In this document: in pieces, positions 41,872 to 50,929 of the stretch
How positions within the stretch are numbered: position 1 is the stretch's first letter
Layout: every line of letters begins with the position of its first letter
NCBI RefSeq assembly: GCF_001458295.1
Contig: NZ_CYUD01000011.1
Coordinates: forward strand, 1 to 64,000
Length of the DNA stretch: 64,000 nucleotides
Source of the DNA: Ruegeria denitrificans
GTDB taxonomy: Bacteria; Pseudomonadota; Alphaproteobacteria; Rhodobacterales; Rhodobacteraceae
Reading direction: 5' to 3'
The notes under the pieces: generated by a model
What the model was told of the DNA's origin: nothing
The model's input: only the letters and a program-made list of their open reading frames with translations
Databases searched by the model: none
Translations under genes and position numbers: made by a program

Positions 41872-41880
41872 GGGGGCGGA

Positions 41881-43794
41881 TTACCTCAACGCACCTGACG
41901 ATTTCAACTCGGCTTCTTTCTCGGCGTTGATCCACCATAGGTCTTCGACGCCCAGTGAATAAGGCGGCAGGTTTTGCGGGTATTCATACATGTCCCAATA
42001 GGCAACCCAGTATTTGCCTAGATACCATGTCGGCACCATGATCCGCTTAGCCCGCAGAACACGGTCCAGCGCGCGGACGTTGGCGAAAAGCTCTTCGCTT
42101 TCGGTGGCGGCGACAATGTTGTCGATCAAAGGTTCTATATCGGGGCCATGCGCGCCCGACGGGTTGAACACCGAATACGAGGCCGCCTCGGTCCCGAATT
42201 GCTGATACAGGCCCGTCGACGGTTGCAGCGAGGTGGGATAGCCGCCCACGATCATGTCGAAATCCCGGTCCCGGCGGCGCAGAGTGAACTGGGCATTGTC
42301 GACACGGTTGTAGTTTGCGTTGATCCCCATGGCACGCAGATTGTCGACGAAGGGTTGAATAATTCGGTCCAGAGTGGGCTGATCCGACAGGAATTCGATC
42401 GACAGAACCTCACCCTTGTCATTACGGCGAATGCCATCATCACCAACCAGCCAACCGGCCTCATCCAGCAGCTTCATCGCAGCGCGCAGATTGCGGCGAT
42501 CATTCTGGCGTGCGGGGCGGGATTCGTGGGCGCTTATGGGTTCTTCGGTCAGAACCGCCGGATCTACGGCGTCTCCAAGGGCTTGCAGCACCTCAAGCTC
42601 GCGCCCTTCAGGCAGACCTGTGGCCTCAAGATGCGTGCCTTCCCAGAACGAGCTGCGTTGCTGGAACAGTCCATATTGCAGGCTTTCATTGGTCCATTCG
42701 AAGTTATAGCCCAACTGCACGGCCTCACGGACACGGGGGTCCTGAAACTGCGGGCGATCCAGATTCATGATGAATCCCGAGGCCGAGGGCACGTCACCGT
42801 CCTTCAACTCGGCCCGGATCACGCTGCCATTGGCAATCGCCGGAAAATCATAGGCCGTGGCCCAGCTCTTCGAGTTGTTTTCCTGCCGCAAGGTGAAGGT
42901 GCCCGCCTTGAACCCCTCCATCGCGGCGATCGAGTCGCTGAAATATTCAATCCGGATGGTGTCATAGTTGTTGCGACCGACATTTACGTTGATGTCATCC
43001 CCCCAATAGTCAGGGTTGCGCTTGTAAACGATGCGCCGGTTGATGTCATAGTTGTCCAGTAGATAAGGCGCCGACCCAATCCCTGGCACCAGTCGGGATT
43101 TGTCCAGCCGCCTGTTTTCCGGATCGGCCTCAAACCAGGCTTTGGAAAATACCGGCGTGCCACCTACCTGAGAGATCAGGGCTCGGCGCGGGATATCCGG
43201 TGCGAAATAGAATTTGACCCTGTGCTCGTCCAGCGCCTCAGCCCGCGGGATTCGCTTGCGTACAGCCTCGGCGTAAGACTTAAGCCCCTGATCCAGCAGC
43301 AGGTTATGAGAAAACACCACATCTTCGGCTGTCACTGGGGTACCGTCCGAGAACCGCGCCTCGGGCCGCATGTTGAAAATCACCCAATCCTGGCTTTCCG
43401 GATATTCCAGACTTTCCGCCAGCAGGCCGTAATAGGATGCAGGCTCATCATAGGACGGAACCAACAGGGATTCGTATTGATCCGCAGATCGTGCCCCGGC
43501 ACGGCCTTGCCGAGTGAACGGATTGAAACTGTCGAAGGTGCCCTGCGCGGCATAAGACAGCTCTCCACCCCGTGGCGCGTCCGGATTCACATAGTCGAAA
43601 TGCGCAAAGCCTTCGGGGTATTTCAAATCACCGAATTCCGAGAATCCGTGGCTTTTGATGATCTTCTCTTCGGCAAACAGCTGGGTCGCCGCCAGAAGGG
43701 CCAAAAGCCCCCCCATCATCAAAGCATGTATCAAGCCCCTGAAATCCAATACGCGCGCCTGTACGGAAACTCTGTCGGATCTCATATTGCTCAT
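41881..43794 (-). CDS. yejA: Extracellular solute-binding protein YejA (SBP family 5)
   Basis: 637 residues with a Sec signal peptide (ALMMGGLLALLAATQLFAEE, cut about residue 41). Family-5 binding-protein landmarks are present (PEARFSDGTPVTAEDVVFS; DINRRIVYKRNPDYWG). The HGFSEFGDLKYPEGFAHFDY start of the mature chain is YejA-like. It delivers peptides to YejBEF. ATG 43794 and 43785 are both possible starts. Confidence 0.92.
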   Translation of the reverse strand: MSNMRSDRVSVQARVLDFRGLIHALMMGGLLALLAATQLFAEEKIIKSHGFSEFGDLKYPEGFAHFDYVNPDAPRGGELSYAAQGTFDSFNPFTRQGRAGARSADQYESLLVPSYDEPASYYGLLAESLEYPESQDWVIFNMRPEARFSDGTPVTAEDVVFSHNLLLDQGLKSYAEAVRKRIPRAEALDEHRVKFYFAPDIPRRALISQVGGTPVFSKAWFEADPENRRLDKSRLVPGIGSAPYLLDNYDINRRIVYKRNPDYWGDDINVNVGRNNYDTIRIEYFSDSIAAMEGFKAGTFTLRQENNSKSWATAYDFPAIANGSVIRAELKDGDVPSASGFIMNLDRPQFQDPRVREAVQLGYNFEWTNESLQYGLFQQRSSFWEGTHLEATGLPEGRELEVLQALGDAVDPAVLTEEPISAHESRPARQNDRRNLRAAMKLLDEAGWLVGDDGIRRNDKGEVLSIEFLSDQPTLDRIIQPFVDNLRAMGINANYNRVDNAQFTLRRRDRDFDMIVGGYPTSLQPSTGLYQQFGTEAASYSVFNPSGAHGPDIEPLIDNIVAATESEELFANVRALDRVLRAKRIMVPTWYLGKYWVAYWDMYEYPQNLPPYSLGVEDLWWINAEKEAELKSSGALR

Positions 43795-43900
43795 CCCCTG
43801 CTTCGCCTCTGCCTTTAATCTTATACGCGCCAGCTAATTGACCAGCACTGTCAGGTTCAAGTTTAGAACGCGTGAACACTTTGTGAAGTTTTTCTTAGGC

Positions 43901-43932
43901 AAAAAAAAGCCGCTGCACGAGGCAGCGGCTTT
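43901..43932 (-). terminator. Rho-independent terminator after the cytochrome c gene
   Basis: On the minus strand AAAGCCGCTGC and GCAGCGGCTTT arms (43906-43932) form an 11-bp stem followed by eight T (43901-43908). It lies 26 bases after the cytochrome c stop and insulates yejA. Confidence 0.92.
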
Positions 43933-43957
43933 AAAAATCTTGCGGTTGATCAAAGGA

Positions 43958-44467
43958 TCAGTTGCCGATGGTCTGCAGATACGCGATCAGATCGGCGCGC
44001 TCCTGCGGTTTTTTCAGGCCAGCAAAGCTCATCGACGTGCCGGAGATATAAGCGCTGGGGCGAGTCAGGAAGGCATCTAGGGCCTCGGGCGTCCAGTTGC
44101 CGCCATGCGCCTGCATTGCCGCCGAATAACCGGTAAATCCCTTGGCCGCAGCGACCGGACGATCCACGACTGCGTACAGATAGGGGCCAGTGCCGTTTGC
44201 GCCATCTTCCAGCTTGTGGCAGGCGGTACATTTGCGGAATACCTTGGCACCCTTTTCGGGATCAGCAGCGGCCAGCATCTCTTCGAATACCACTTCTTCG
44301 CCGTCAGCACTTTCGCCCGAGCTTTCGGTTTCGATGATATAAGAGGCGGTCTCGCCATGGCCATCCGCATGGTAAAGCACCTCGGCGCCCCATTTGGCCA
44401 GAAGCAGCACCAGGAAGGTGCCAAACAGGCCTGCGGCGGCCTTGGTAACTGTCATCGTGTCGAACAT
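43958..44467 (-). CDS. cycM: Membrane-anchored cytochrome c (CycM / c552-like)
   Basis: 169 residues from ATG 44467 (MFDTMTVTKAAAGLFGTFLV), the usual N-terminus in roseobacters; MDTRSMFDTM at 44482 is an alternative. One N-terminal uncleaved helix, an acidic linker (ETESSGESADGEEVVFEEM), then a class I cytochrome c domain with CTACHK and the distal Met in GTSMSFAGL. It carries electrons from bc1 to terminal oxidases while tethered to the membrane. It is divergent from pheA and followed by a strong terminator. Confidence 0.9.
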   Translation of the reverse strand: MFDTMTVTKAAAGLFGTFLVLLLAKWGAEVLYHADGHGETASYIIETESSGESADGEEVVFEEMLAAADPEKGAKVFRKCTACHKLEDGANGTGPYLYAVVDRPVAAAKGFTGYSAAMQAHGGNWTPEALDAFLTRPSAYISGTSMSFAGLKKPQERADLIAYLQTIGN

Positions 44468-44586
44468 TGATCGCGTGTCCATTTCAGCTGTCTGCGGGGT
44501 GTCTAAGGCTTCCCCTTGCAAGAGGCAAGGTATAGACACCGCGACTAAACGCCCAATTCACCAACTTGTTGCACGGAATCGTCCAA

Positions 44587-45420
44587 ATGAGCAATCGTAT
44601 CGCATTTCAGGGAGAACCAGGCGCCTATAGCCACGAGGCCTGCCGCAATGCACGCCCCGATATGGAGGCCCTGCCCTGCCGCACATTCGAAGATGTAATC
44701 GAATCGGTTCGGTCAGGCGAGGCTGATCTGGCGATGTTGCCGGTCGAAAACACCACCTATGGCCGGGTTGCCGATATTCACCGTCTTTTGCCCCATAGTG
44801 GGCTGCACATCATTGATGAGGCCTTCGTGCGCGTGCATATTAACCTGCTGGCCGTCCCAGGTGCTACGCTTGAGGACGTCACCGAGGCGCATTCGCATCT
44901 GGTTCTGCTGCCCCAATGCGCAGGCTTTCTGAAACAACACAACATTCGTGGCCGTGTCAGTCCCGACAATGCGCGTGCCGCGCGTGAGGTCTCGGAACAG
45001 GGTGATCCGCATTCGGCAGCGCTGGCCAGCGAGCTGGCAGGCGAAATCTATGGGCTGAACGTGCTGGCTCGTCACATCGAAGATCAGGATAACAACACCA
45101 CACGATTCCTGGTGATGTCACGGCAGGCGGACATGTCCCGGCGTGGCCCGCACGGCATGATCACCAGCTTCGTGTTTCAGGTACGCAACATTCCGGCGGC
45201 GTTGTACAAAGCGATGGGCGGCTTTGCCACCAATGGCATCAACATGACCAAGCTGGAAAGCTATATGGTCGACGGTTCCTTCACCGCGACCCAGTTTTAT
45301 GCCGATATCGTCGGACACCCCGATGATCGCAACGTGCAGCTGGCCATGGAAGAGCTGGAGCATTTCACCACCAATGTCGAAGTGCTGGGCGTTTACCCCG
45401 CGGCGCATCCGCGCGGGTAA
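44587..45420 (+). CDS. pheA: Prephenate dehydratase
   Basis: Converts prephenate to phenylpyruvate in phenylalanine synthesis. 277 residues from ATG 44587 (MSNRIAFQGEPGAYSHEACR). Substrate-site motifs include LPVENTTYGRVAD, HSHLVLLPQC and the catalytic-loop DNNTTRFLVM, followed by an ACT domain (VFQVRNIPAALYKAMGGFAT and INMTKLESYMV) for feedback control by phenylalanine. It is the monofunctional type without chorismate mutase. It converges on the GNAT gene ten bases away. Confidence 0.96.
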   Translation: MSNRIAFQGEPGAYSHEACRNARPDMEALPCRTFEDVIESVRSGEADLAMLPVENTTYGRVADIHRLLPHSGLHIIDEAFVRVHINLLAVPGATLEDVTEAHSHLVLLPQCAGFLKQHNIRGRVSPDNARAAREVSEQGDPHSAALASELAGEIYGLNVLARHIEDQDNNTTRFLVMSRQADMSRRGPHGMITSFVFQVRNIPAALYKAMGGFATNGINMTKLESYMVDGSFTATQFYADIVGHPDDRNVQLAMEELEHFTTNVEVLGVYPAAHPRG

Positions 45421-45430
45421 AGCCTCGGCT

Positions 45431-45898
45431 TCACCCGACAGTATAGGCTTTGCATACAGCCCCCTCGTGGGATCTGTAATCGACAAACCCAATGGCGGTG
45501 TAGTAGGCCAATCCTTCTGCGTTACTTGCCGCAATGGTGGCGTCAATGGCGGGAAGTCCCTGCGCTTTCGCGACCTTCAATGTCGCCTGAAACAGGGCCC
45601 GCCCCACTCCGCAGCGCGCGGCAAAGGGTCGGATATGGGTTCCAATGATCCCCCAGCCAACCTGTACCCCATAAGGATTGTCTGCGACCGCCCGTTTCAT
45701 GGATTGAAACCCCAAAATCCGCTTATCACGGATCGCCACAACACATGTCAGCTGATCCGGGTGCCCAACATAATGAGTGGCTACAAATTCCGGATCGCTC
45801 GGTCTGGTGCGTTTTCCGGCAGCCGGAATTTCCTGCAACACGTCAGAAATGCCCAGGACATCGTCCAGATCGACCGGTCGAATGGTCAGCTTGTCCAT
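45431..45898 (-). CDS. GNAT-family N-acetyltransferase
   Basis: 155 residues. The acetyl-CoA-binding stretch GTHIRPFAARCGVGRALFQATL has the R-x-x-G-x-G/A spacing of motif A, and AYYTAIGFVDYRSHEGAV is motif B. Substrate unknown. It lies 12 bases after the SRPBCC gene on the same strand, so they may be co-transcribed. Confidence 0.85.
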   Translation of the reverse strand: MDKLTIRPVDLDDVLGISDVLQEIPAAGKRTRPSDPEFVATHYVGHPDQLTCVVAIRDKRILGFQSMKRAVADNPYGVQVGWGIIGTHIRPFAARCGVGRALFQATLKVAKAQGLPAIDATIAASNAEGLAYYTAIGFVDYRSHEGAVCKAYTVG

Positions 45899-45910
45899 CG
45901 TCGCCTCAGG

Positions 45911-46378
45911 TCAGGAACCATGCCGATGACGCTCTTCCATCTCTCGGGCGAACTCACTGAGCCGCAGTTGAAATTGCCGGCGGAACCGCGACTGACCCAG
46001 CCTCAGTGACTGAAGCAACAGGCGCGCTGGCAGAGATTTCGCGGCCAGCGACATCTCAACGCTCAGGCGGGTACGGCGCTGCGAAAGGGCCAGAAATTCA
46101 ACAGTTGTTATCCCGTTCATGCCCTTGCTTGCGGCCTGAAACCGCATCATGGCCGGTGGGTCACACTCTGCCATCTCAATCGCAACATGGCGGGGCTTGC
46201 CGCGCAGATTGAACTCAGTTTCCCACTGCGTGCCGGGCACAACGCCCATATGGCCCGACATGCGCCGCACTTCGATCCCACGGCGCATCGCCATGCGTTC
46301 GAACCGCTCAAAATCAGCGACCATTTCGAAAACCGCGTTGATCGGGGCTTCGATATCTTCGCGTGCTGTAAACTGCAT
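45911..46378 (-). CDS. SRPBCC (START-like) family protein
   Basis: 155 residues beginning MQFTAREDIEAPINAVFEMV, the typical first strand and helix of SRPBCC/polyketide-cyclase-like folds, followed by VVPGTQWETEFNLRGKPRHV and a C-terminal long helix. Such proteins bind hydrophobic ligands; the ligand is unknown. It lies 41 bases after nudC and 12 before the GNAT gene. Confidence 0.8.
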   Translation of the reverse strand: MQFTAREDIEAPINAVFEMVADFERFERMAMRRGIEVRRMSGHMGVVPGTQWETEFNLRGKPRHVAIEMAECDPPAMMRFQAASKGMNGITTVEFLALSQRRTRLSVEMSLAAKSLPARLLLQSLRLGQSRFRRQFQLRLSEFAREMEERHRHGS

Positions 46379-46419
46379 CGTGGTTCGTGGGTCTCTTTGT
46401 CTGTCGGCTTATTATTTTG

Positions 46420-47400
46420 TCAGTCCAGCGTATCCGCAAGCCAGTTTTGCAACAGAAAATGCGCAATGGCCCCCTTGCGGGCAGGCAGCAGAACCGGGTG
46501 TTCACCGGCGAAGGCTTGCATCATCTCAGGCTTGCTGACCCACATCGCGTCTTCGATTTCCACCGGGTCAATGGTGATCTCGCGCGACAGCGCCTCACCC
46601 GCGCAACCAAACATCAGCGAGGCCGGGAACGGCCAGGGCTGACTGGACAGGTAACGGACCGGGCCAACGGGCACGCCCGCCTCTTCCATCACCTCGCGCC
46701 GAACCGCAGCCTCAAGCGTTTCTCCGGGCTCCACAAAACCGGCCAACAGCGAATACATCCCCTCGGGCCAGCCCGGAGACCGCCCCATCAGAACCGAATC
46801 CCCATGTGTGATCAGCATGATGACCACAGGATCGGTGCGCGGGAAATGTTGCCCGCTGCATTCAGGGCAACTGCGCTGCCACCCAGCCTGCGAGACTTGG
46901 CTGGGCGCCCCACAGCGAGCGCAGAATCGATGCGATTCGTGCCAGCCGATAACTGCTTTGGCCGCCGCCGCCAGCTCTGCGTCACGAGCAGACAGGCGGG
47001 TCATGATCCGGCGCAACTCGGCAAAGACATGGCCCTGGGGCAGGTCCGGGTGCTGTTGTTCTGACGGATCGACAAAGGCGCCAACCTGCGACAGGTCCAA
47101 CCCGTCAGGGGACCAGTCCGAGATATCCAGCGCAAAGACCGGATCTCCATCCGAAAGGCCCAGAAACACCGGCTCTTCAATACTGCTGCCAGGGCCGTTT
47201 TCCACCAGTCGATGCGTCATGGGAATTAGTCCAAGCCGGTCCAACGCTTCCCCTTGAACCAGCGGCTTGCCGCGCCATAGCAGCAGGCAAGAGGCCAGTG
47301 GGTGGGCCCGCGCCTGCGTCAATTGGTTGGAATCACTTCGAATATGCGCCGCGCGATCCAACCCCGAGCTGCCAAAAGTCACAAGTTCCGCGTGTTTCAT
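46420..47400 (-). CDS. nudC: NAD+ diphosphatase / decapping enzyme NudC
   Basis: 326 residues from ATG 47400 (MKHAELVTFGSSGLDRAAHI), with GGGG seven bases upstream. The zinc ribbon CARCGA...CPEC, the Nudix box GFVEPGETLEAAVRREVMEE (ending EEAG) and the NADH-pyrophosphatase motif SQPWPFPASLM are all present. It hydrolyses NAD(H) and removes NAD caps from RNA. It is divergent from the CpdB-like gene; the AT-rich 175-base gap between them probably holds both promoters, though no clear pair was found. Confidence 0.95.
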   Translation of the reverse strand: MKHAELVTFGSSGLDRAAHIRSDSNQLTQARAHPLASCLLLWRGKPLVQGEALDRLGLIPMTHRLVENGPGSSIEEPVFLGLSDGDPVFALDISDWSPDGLDLSQVGAFVDPSEQQHPDLPQGHVFAELRRIMTRLSARDAELAAAAKAVIGWHESHRFCARCGAPSQVSQAGWQRSCPECSGQHFPRTDPVVIMLITHGDSVLMGRSPGWPEGMYSLLAGFVEPGETLEAAVRREVMEEAGVPVGPVRYLSSQPWPFPASLMFGCAGEALSREITIDPVEIEDAMWVSKPEMMQAFAGEHPVLLPARKGAIAHFLLQNWLADTLD

Positions 47401-47575
47401 AGCAAATCCCCTGGGTCGTCGGCACAGGGCTGCCACGGCTGCCCCTTTGTTGCAATGGCAATTCCTACCGCCCGAAAACCTGAGGCCACCAATTGATCAC
47501 AAGTACACCATACAAGTTGCATATATTATACTTTTTGGGGAAAATGATTAACATATAACCGCCAGAAGTAGAATT

Positions 47576-49456
47576 TTGACACACCCCTCACCTTCGTCCC
47601 GCGCGTCACTGAAGATACGGATTCTGGCAACATCCGATCTGCACATGAATCTTTGTGGCTTCGATTATTATTCAGACACCTCCGACCCCTCGATCGGCTT
47701 TACGCGGACTGCCAACCTGATCCGCGCGGCCCGATCCGAGGCTGACGCGCAGGGTGCTCTAGTGCTGCTGTGCGACAACGGAGATTCGCTGCAGGGCACG
47801 CCTCTGGGGGAATGGGCAGTCGAGCCGGAGAACGCACCGCATATCTTGATGCGGGCTTTTGCAGAGCTGGGCTATGACGCCATTGGGCTAGGCAACCACG
47901 ATTTCGGCCTTGGTCTGGAGACGTTGGATCGCACAATTGCAGATGCAGCCTGCCCAGTGATCTGCAGCAATGCCCATCGTCAAGACGCCGAACCCTCCTG
48001 GCAAGATCATGCAGTCTTTACACGAGCAGCTTGTTACGGTGAACAGCAGGTTGCGCTGAAAATCGGCGTTTTTTCAGTCCTGCCGCCGCAGACGGCTAAA
48101 TGGGAGGGTCACCGACTGCATGGCAAGGTTGTCATGGGTGATATCCTGACATGCGCCGCGCAAAAGGTGACGGATCTAAGAGCGCTTGGCTGCGACCTGG
48201 TGCTTGCGTTGGGACACACGGGACTAGGGCCAACCGAACCACAACCGGATTTGGAAAATGCGATTATCCCTTTGGCCGGGATCGAGGGCATTGATGCCTT
48301 GATTGCCGGGCATTCTCATCTAACACTGCCCGGCAACGCCCATGACGGCGTTGAACATGTCGATGCAAGCCGAGGGCTGGTTCATGGCAAACCAGTGGTC
48401 ATGCCCGGTGCCTTTGGATCCTCTCTTGGGGTGATCGACCTAGCCATCAACAGAACGGAAAACGGTGGCTGGACGGTGCAGGATCATCGCACCAGCCTGC
48501 GGCCGGTATGCCCGTCAAAATCCGGAATGTCTTCAGAACCTGTCGCGGAAGATCCGGATTTGGTGAAGTTGTTCGCCAAAGGGCATTTGGAAATCCGGCG
48601 CCGTACGGCGCAGCCGGTCGGTCAAACCGATCAACATCTGCATAGCTATTTCAGCTTTTGCGCCCCTGATCGGGGGCTTGTTCTGACCGCAGCGGCCCAA
48701 GCTGCCGCGCTACGACCCTTTCTGCAGGACACGCCCTTCGCGGCTTTGCCAGTTCTATCCGCAACCGCGCCCTCAAAGTTCGGAGGGCGGGCCGGTCCAA
48801 GGTTTTTCACCGATGTCCTGCCCGGTCAGATATGCCTGCGCCATGTCAACGATGTGTATGCGTTTCCCAATGAGCTACGGGCAGTGGTCGTGGCCAGAGA
48901 GGAGATTAGCGACTGGCTGGAAATGTCTGCGGCCGTGTTTAATCAGATCATGCCGGGGCAAGAGACCACTTTGATTGATTCCAGTCGGGCAGGGCATAAT
49001 TTCGATATTATTCAGGGGATTACTTATCAAATCGACCTCTCACAGCCATCGCGTTTCGATGCCAGCGGTCGCCTGATTGACCCCGCATATCGACGCATTT
49101 GGAACATCTGCTTTGACGGACACCCCATAGCTGCCGATCAACAATTCGTCGTTGCGTTGAACAATTACCGCGCCAATGGCGGGGGCCACTTTCCCTTTGT
49201 GGACCGGGTCAAACCCATCGCACTGCCTATTCTACCCTTCCAGCGTGTCCTGCGGGACTATCTGTCCGGCGTATTACCACAAGACCCTTTGCATCAAATG
49301 CCTTATCCCTTTGAATTTGCGCCGATACCGGGCGCGACAACACTCCTGCGGACCGGTCCCAAAGCGCGGACCTGCATTGCCGAGCTTAAGAAATATGATC
49401 CTTACGTGGTCGGAGAAGATGATGAGGGGTTTTTGCTGATCCGTTTGACGCTCTGA
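47576..49456 (+). CDS. CpdB-type 2',3'-cyclic-nucleotide phosphodiesterase/5'-nucleotidase
   Basis: 626 residues from a TTG start. No ATG or GTG precedes the first metal motif, so TTG 47576 is the best available. Metallophosphatase residues: ATSDLHMNLCGFDYY, DNGDSLQGTP, GLGNHDFGLG and AGHSHLTLPG; a 5'-nucleotidase C-terminal domain with NNYRANGGGHFPF follows. Unlike E. coli CpdB there is no signal peptide before the first motif (MTHPSPSSRASLKIRILATS), suggesting a cytoplasmic enzyme or a different export route. The weak AGAAG upstream suggests poor translation. Confidence 0.87.
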   Translation: MTHPSPSSRASLKIRILATSDLHMNLCGFDYYSDTSDPSIGFTRTANLIRAARSEADAQGALVLLCDNGDSLQGTPLGEWAVEPENAPHILMRAFAELGYDAIGLGNHDFGLGLETLDRTIADAACPVICSNAHRQDAEPSWQDHAVFTRAACYGEQQVALKIGVFSVLPPQTAKWEGHRLHGKVVMGDILTCAAQKVTDLRALGCDLVLALGHTGLGPTEPQPDLENAIIPLAGIEGIDALIAGHSHLTLPGNAHDGVEHVDASRGLVHGKPVVMPGAFGSSLGVIDLAINRTENGGWTVQDHRTSLRPVCPSKSGMSSEPVAEDPDLVKLFAKGHLEIRRRTAQPVGQTDQHLHSYFSFCAPDRGLVLTAAAQAAALRPFLQDTPFAALPVLSATAPSKFGGRAGPRFFTDVLPGQICLRHVNDVYAFPNELRAVVVAREEISDWLEMSAAVFNQIMPGQETTLIDSSRAGHNFDIIQGITYQIDLSQPSRFDASGRLIDPAYRRIWNICFDGHPIAADQQFVVALNNYRANGGGHFPFVDRVKPIALPILPFQRVLRDYLSGVLPQDPLHQMPYPFEFAPIPGATTLLRTGPKARTCIAELKKYDPYVVGEDDEGFLLIRLTL

Positions 49457-49494
49457 CGGGTTGTGTTTCCTGCGCCTGTTGCCTATATCAAGCC

Positions 49495-49592
49495 CTGAGA
49501 GGTTGGCGCGGGCGAGCGCCTCGCCAACCTGGTCAGGTCCGGAAGGAAGCAGCCACAACGAGCCCCGCTTGGGTCGATGTCCAACCTCTCAC
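49495..49592 (+). ncRNA. ffs: Signal recognition particle RNA (4.5S, small bacterial type)
   Basis: Contains the universal SRP core GGTCAGGTCCGGAAGGAAGC followed by AGCC, with closing helix arms TGAGAGGTTGG and CCAACCTCTCA at the ends, folding into one long hairpin of about 98 nt. It binds Ffh in co-translational targeting. It lies 38 bases after the CpdB-like gene and converges on the hydrolase gene. Confidence 0.96.
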
Positions 49593-49635
49593 TTTAACTT
49601 CCCCATATTGAAATGTTGCGCGCAGGCGAAAAGGT

Positions 49636-50493
49636 CTAAGCAATCAACCGCGGCCAGACCGCCGCGCTGCGCCGGGCGAAAGCACCGATATGGCCAACCT
49701 TGGACAGGCCGAACTCGCCCGGAGAGAGCAAATGACGGTGCGCGTTGGGCCCATACAGATCGGCCAGCCGCCAAACCGCATTCGACGGCACCAGATCGTC
49801 ATCCTCAAAGCTGAACAGATCCACGGGTGTCTCTGACTGTGCCCAGCGGGCCTCGGGCAAGGTCACGCCGATTTCGGGCAGGTAGTTGCGCGGCGCGGTG
49901 CACCAGCGACGCCACTGCCAATAGACGCTGGCCGGCAGGTCCGCCCCGAATCCCAGCGCCTTGCCCGGCAGATAACCCAATGCCTTCACGGCCAGAGGCG
50001 CATGCCCGTACCAGAATAGCAAAGCCAGCGCCCGATAGGGCCAGGGATGGTCCGACACGGTCACCGGCCCGGCACAGACGCAGATCATGCGGTCGATCTG
50101 ATCAATATCCGGTTGAATCGGCCCCAGCATACCGCCGACGGAATGGCCGATGCTCCACTGTTGCGCGTCGGGATATCGCCGCCGCATCTCGGCCCGGGCC
50201 GCAGGCATGTCGATCAAGGCCCAATCCGCCATCGTGGCCCGCGCCGCTTGCAATGGTCCCTTCAGAGAGTGACCAAAATCGCGGTAATCATAAGTCAGAC
50301 AGGCCATGCCGCGCTCTGCAGCCAGCCAGCGCGCAAAATGCTGGTAATAGTCGCGCGGTACTCCGGTAGCGCTGTGGAGCACCACCGCGGCCTGAGGCTC
50401 GGTCACCGGCAGATACAGCCGGGCCGACAGTTGATGCGGACCGGAAGGAAACCGAATATCCTCGGTCAGAACGGCTTGTGCGGTGTCCAGCAT
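49636..50493 (-). CDS. Alpha/beta hydrolase
   Basis: 285 residues. The nucleophile elbow is IGHSVGGMLG (Ser near residue 116), with an oxyanion-type HSATGVPRDYY segment near residue 40 and a likely catalytic His near the C-terminus in KVGHIGAF. It resembles serine-aminopeptidase-type or YheT-like hydrolases; substrate unknown. It points toward ffs. Confidence 0.8.
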   Translation of the reverse strand: MLDTAQAVLTEDIRFPSGPHQLSARLYLPVTEPQAAVVLHSATGVPRDYYQHFARWLAAERGMACLTYDYRDFGHSLKGPLQAARATMADWALIDMPAARAEMRRRYPDAQQWSIGHSVGGMLGPIQPDIDQIDRMICVCAGPVTVSDHPWPYRALALLFWYGHAPLAVKALGYLPGKALGFGADLPASVYWQWRRWCTAPRNYLPEIGVTLPEARWAQSETPVDLFSFEDDDLVPSNAVWRLADLYGPNAHRHLLSPGEFGLSKVGHIGAFARRSAAVWPRLIA

Positions 50494-50639
50494 GGCGCCC
50501 TCAATCTGAACTGATCAGTTCACCACTCAAACGGCCTTGTTTGCTGCCCTAAGTCAATCCCGTTTTAGCATGACCATGCGTCCACTTTCCCGGTCAAAAG
50601 GCCGCTTGACTCAGGTCACCTCGACCCGCTAGCGATTGG

Positions 50640-50832
50640 GTGATGGTTCTCGTCCCCGGTTCCGGGGCGGGATGAAAAGGGAACACGGTGCGGTCCTTCT
50701 CGGGAAACCGGAACGGACCAAGGCCGCGACTGCCCCCGCAACTGTAAGCGGTGAGCAATGCCGAAACGCCACTGGCCGCAAGGCTGGGAAGGTCGGCAAA
50801 GCAACGACCCGCAAGTCAGGAGACCTGCCATC
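50640..50832 (+). promoter_or_regulatory. Cobalamin (B12) riboswitch
   Basis: Characteristic blocks in order: a 5' P1-P2 region, GACTGCCCCCGCAACTGTA with AGCGG, GCCACTGG near a CTGGGAAGG element, and the B12 box AGTCAGGAGACCTGCC at 50814-50829. These are the conserved cores of the adenosylcobalamin riboswitch, lying on the plus strand about 100 bases before the 50930 start. B12 binding normally turns expression off. Confidence 0.93.
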
Positions 50833-50929
50833 AAACCAAAACCGAAACTCGGGCGGGGTGTCCGGGCAGGTCGTCAGCACGCTGTCACACCTGATCCATG
50901 CCCCTCGTCCCACGCGCGGAGGGCGCAAA

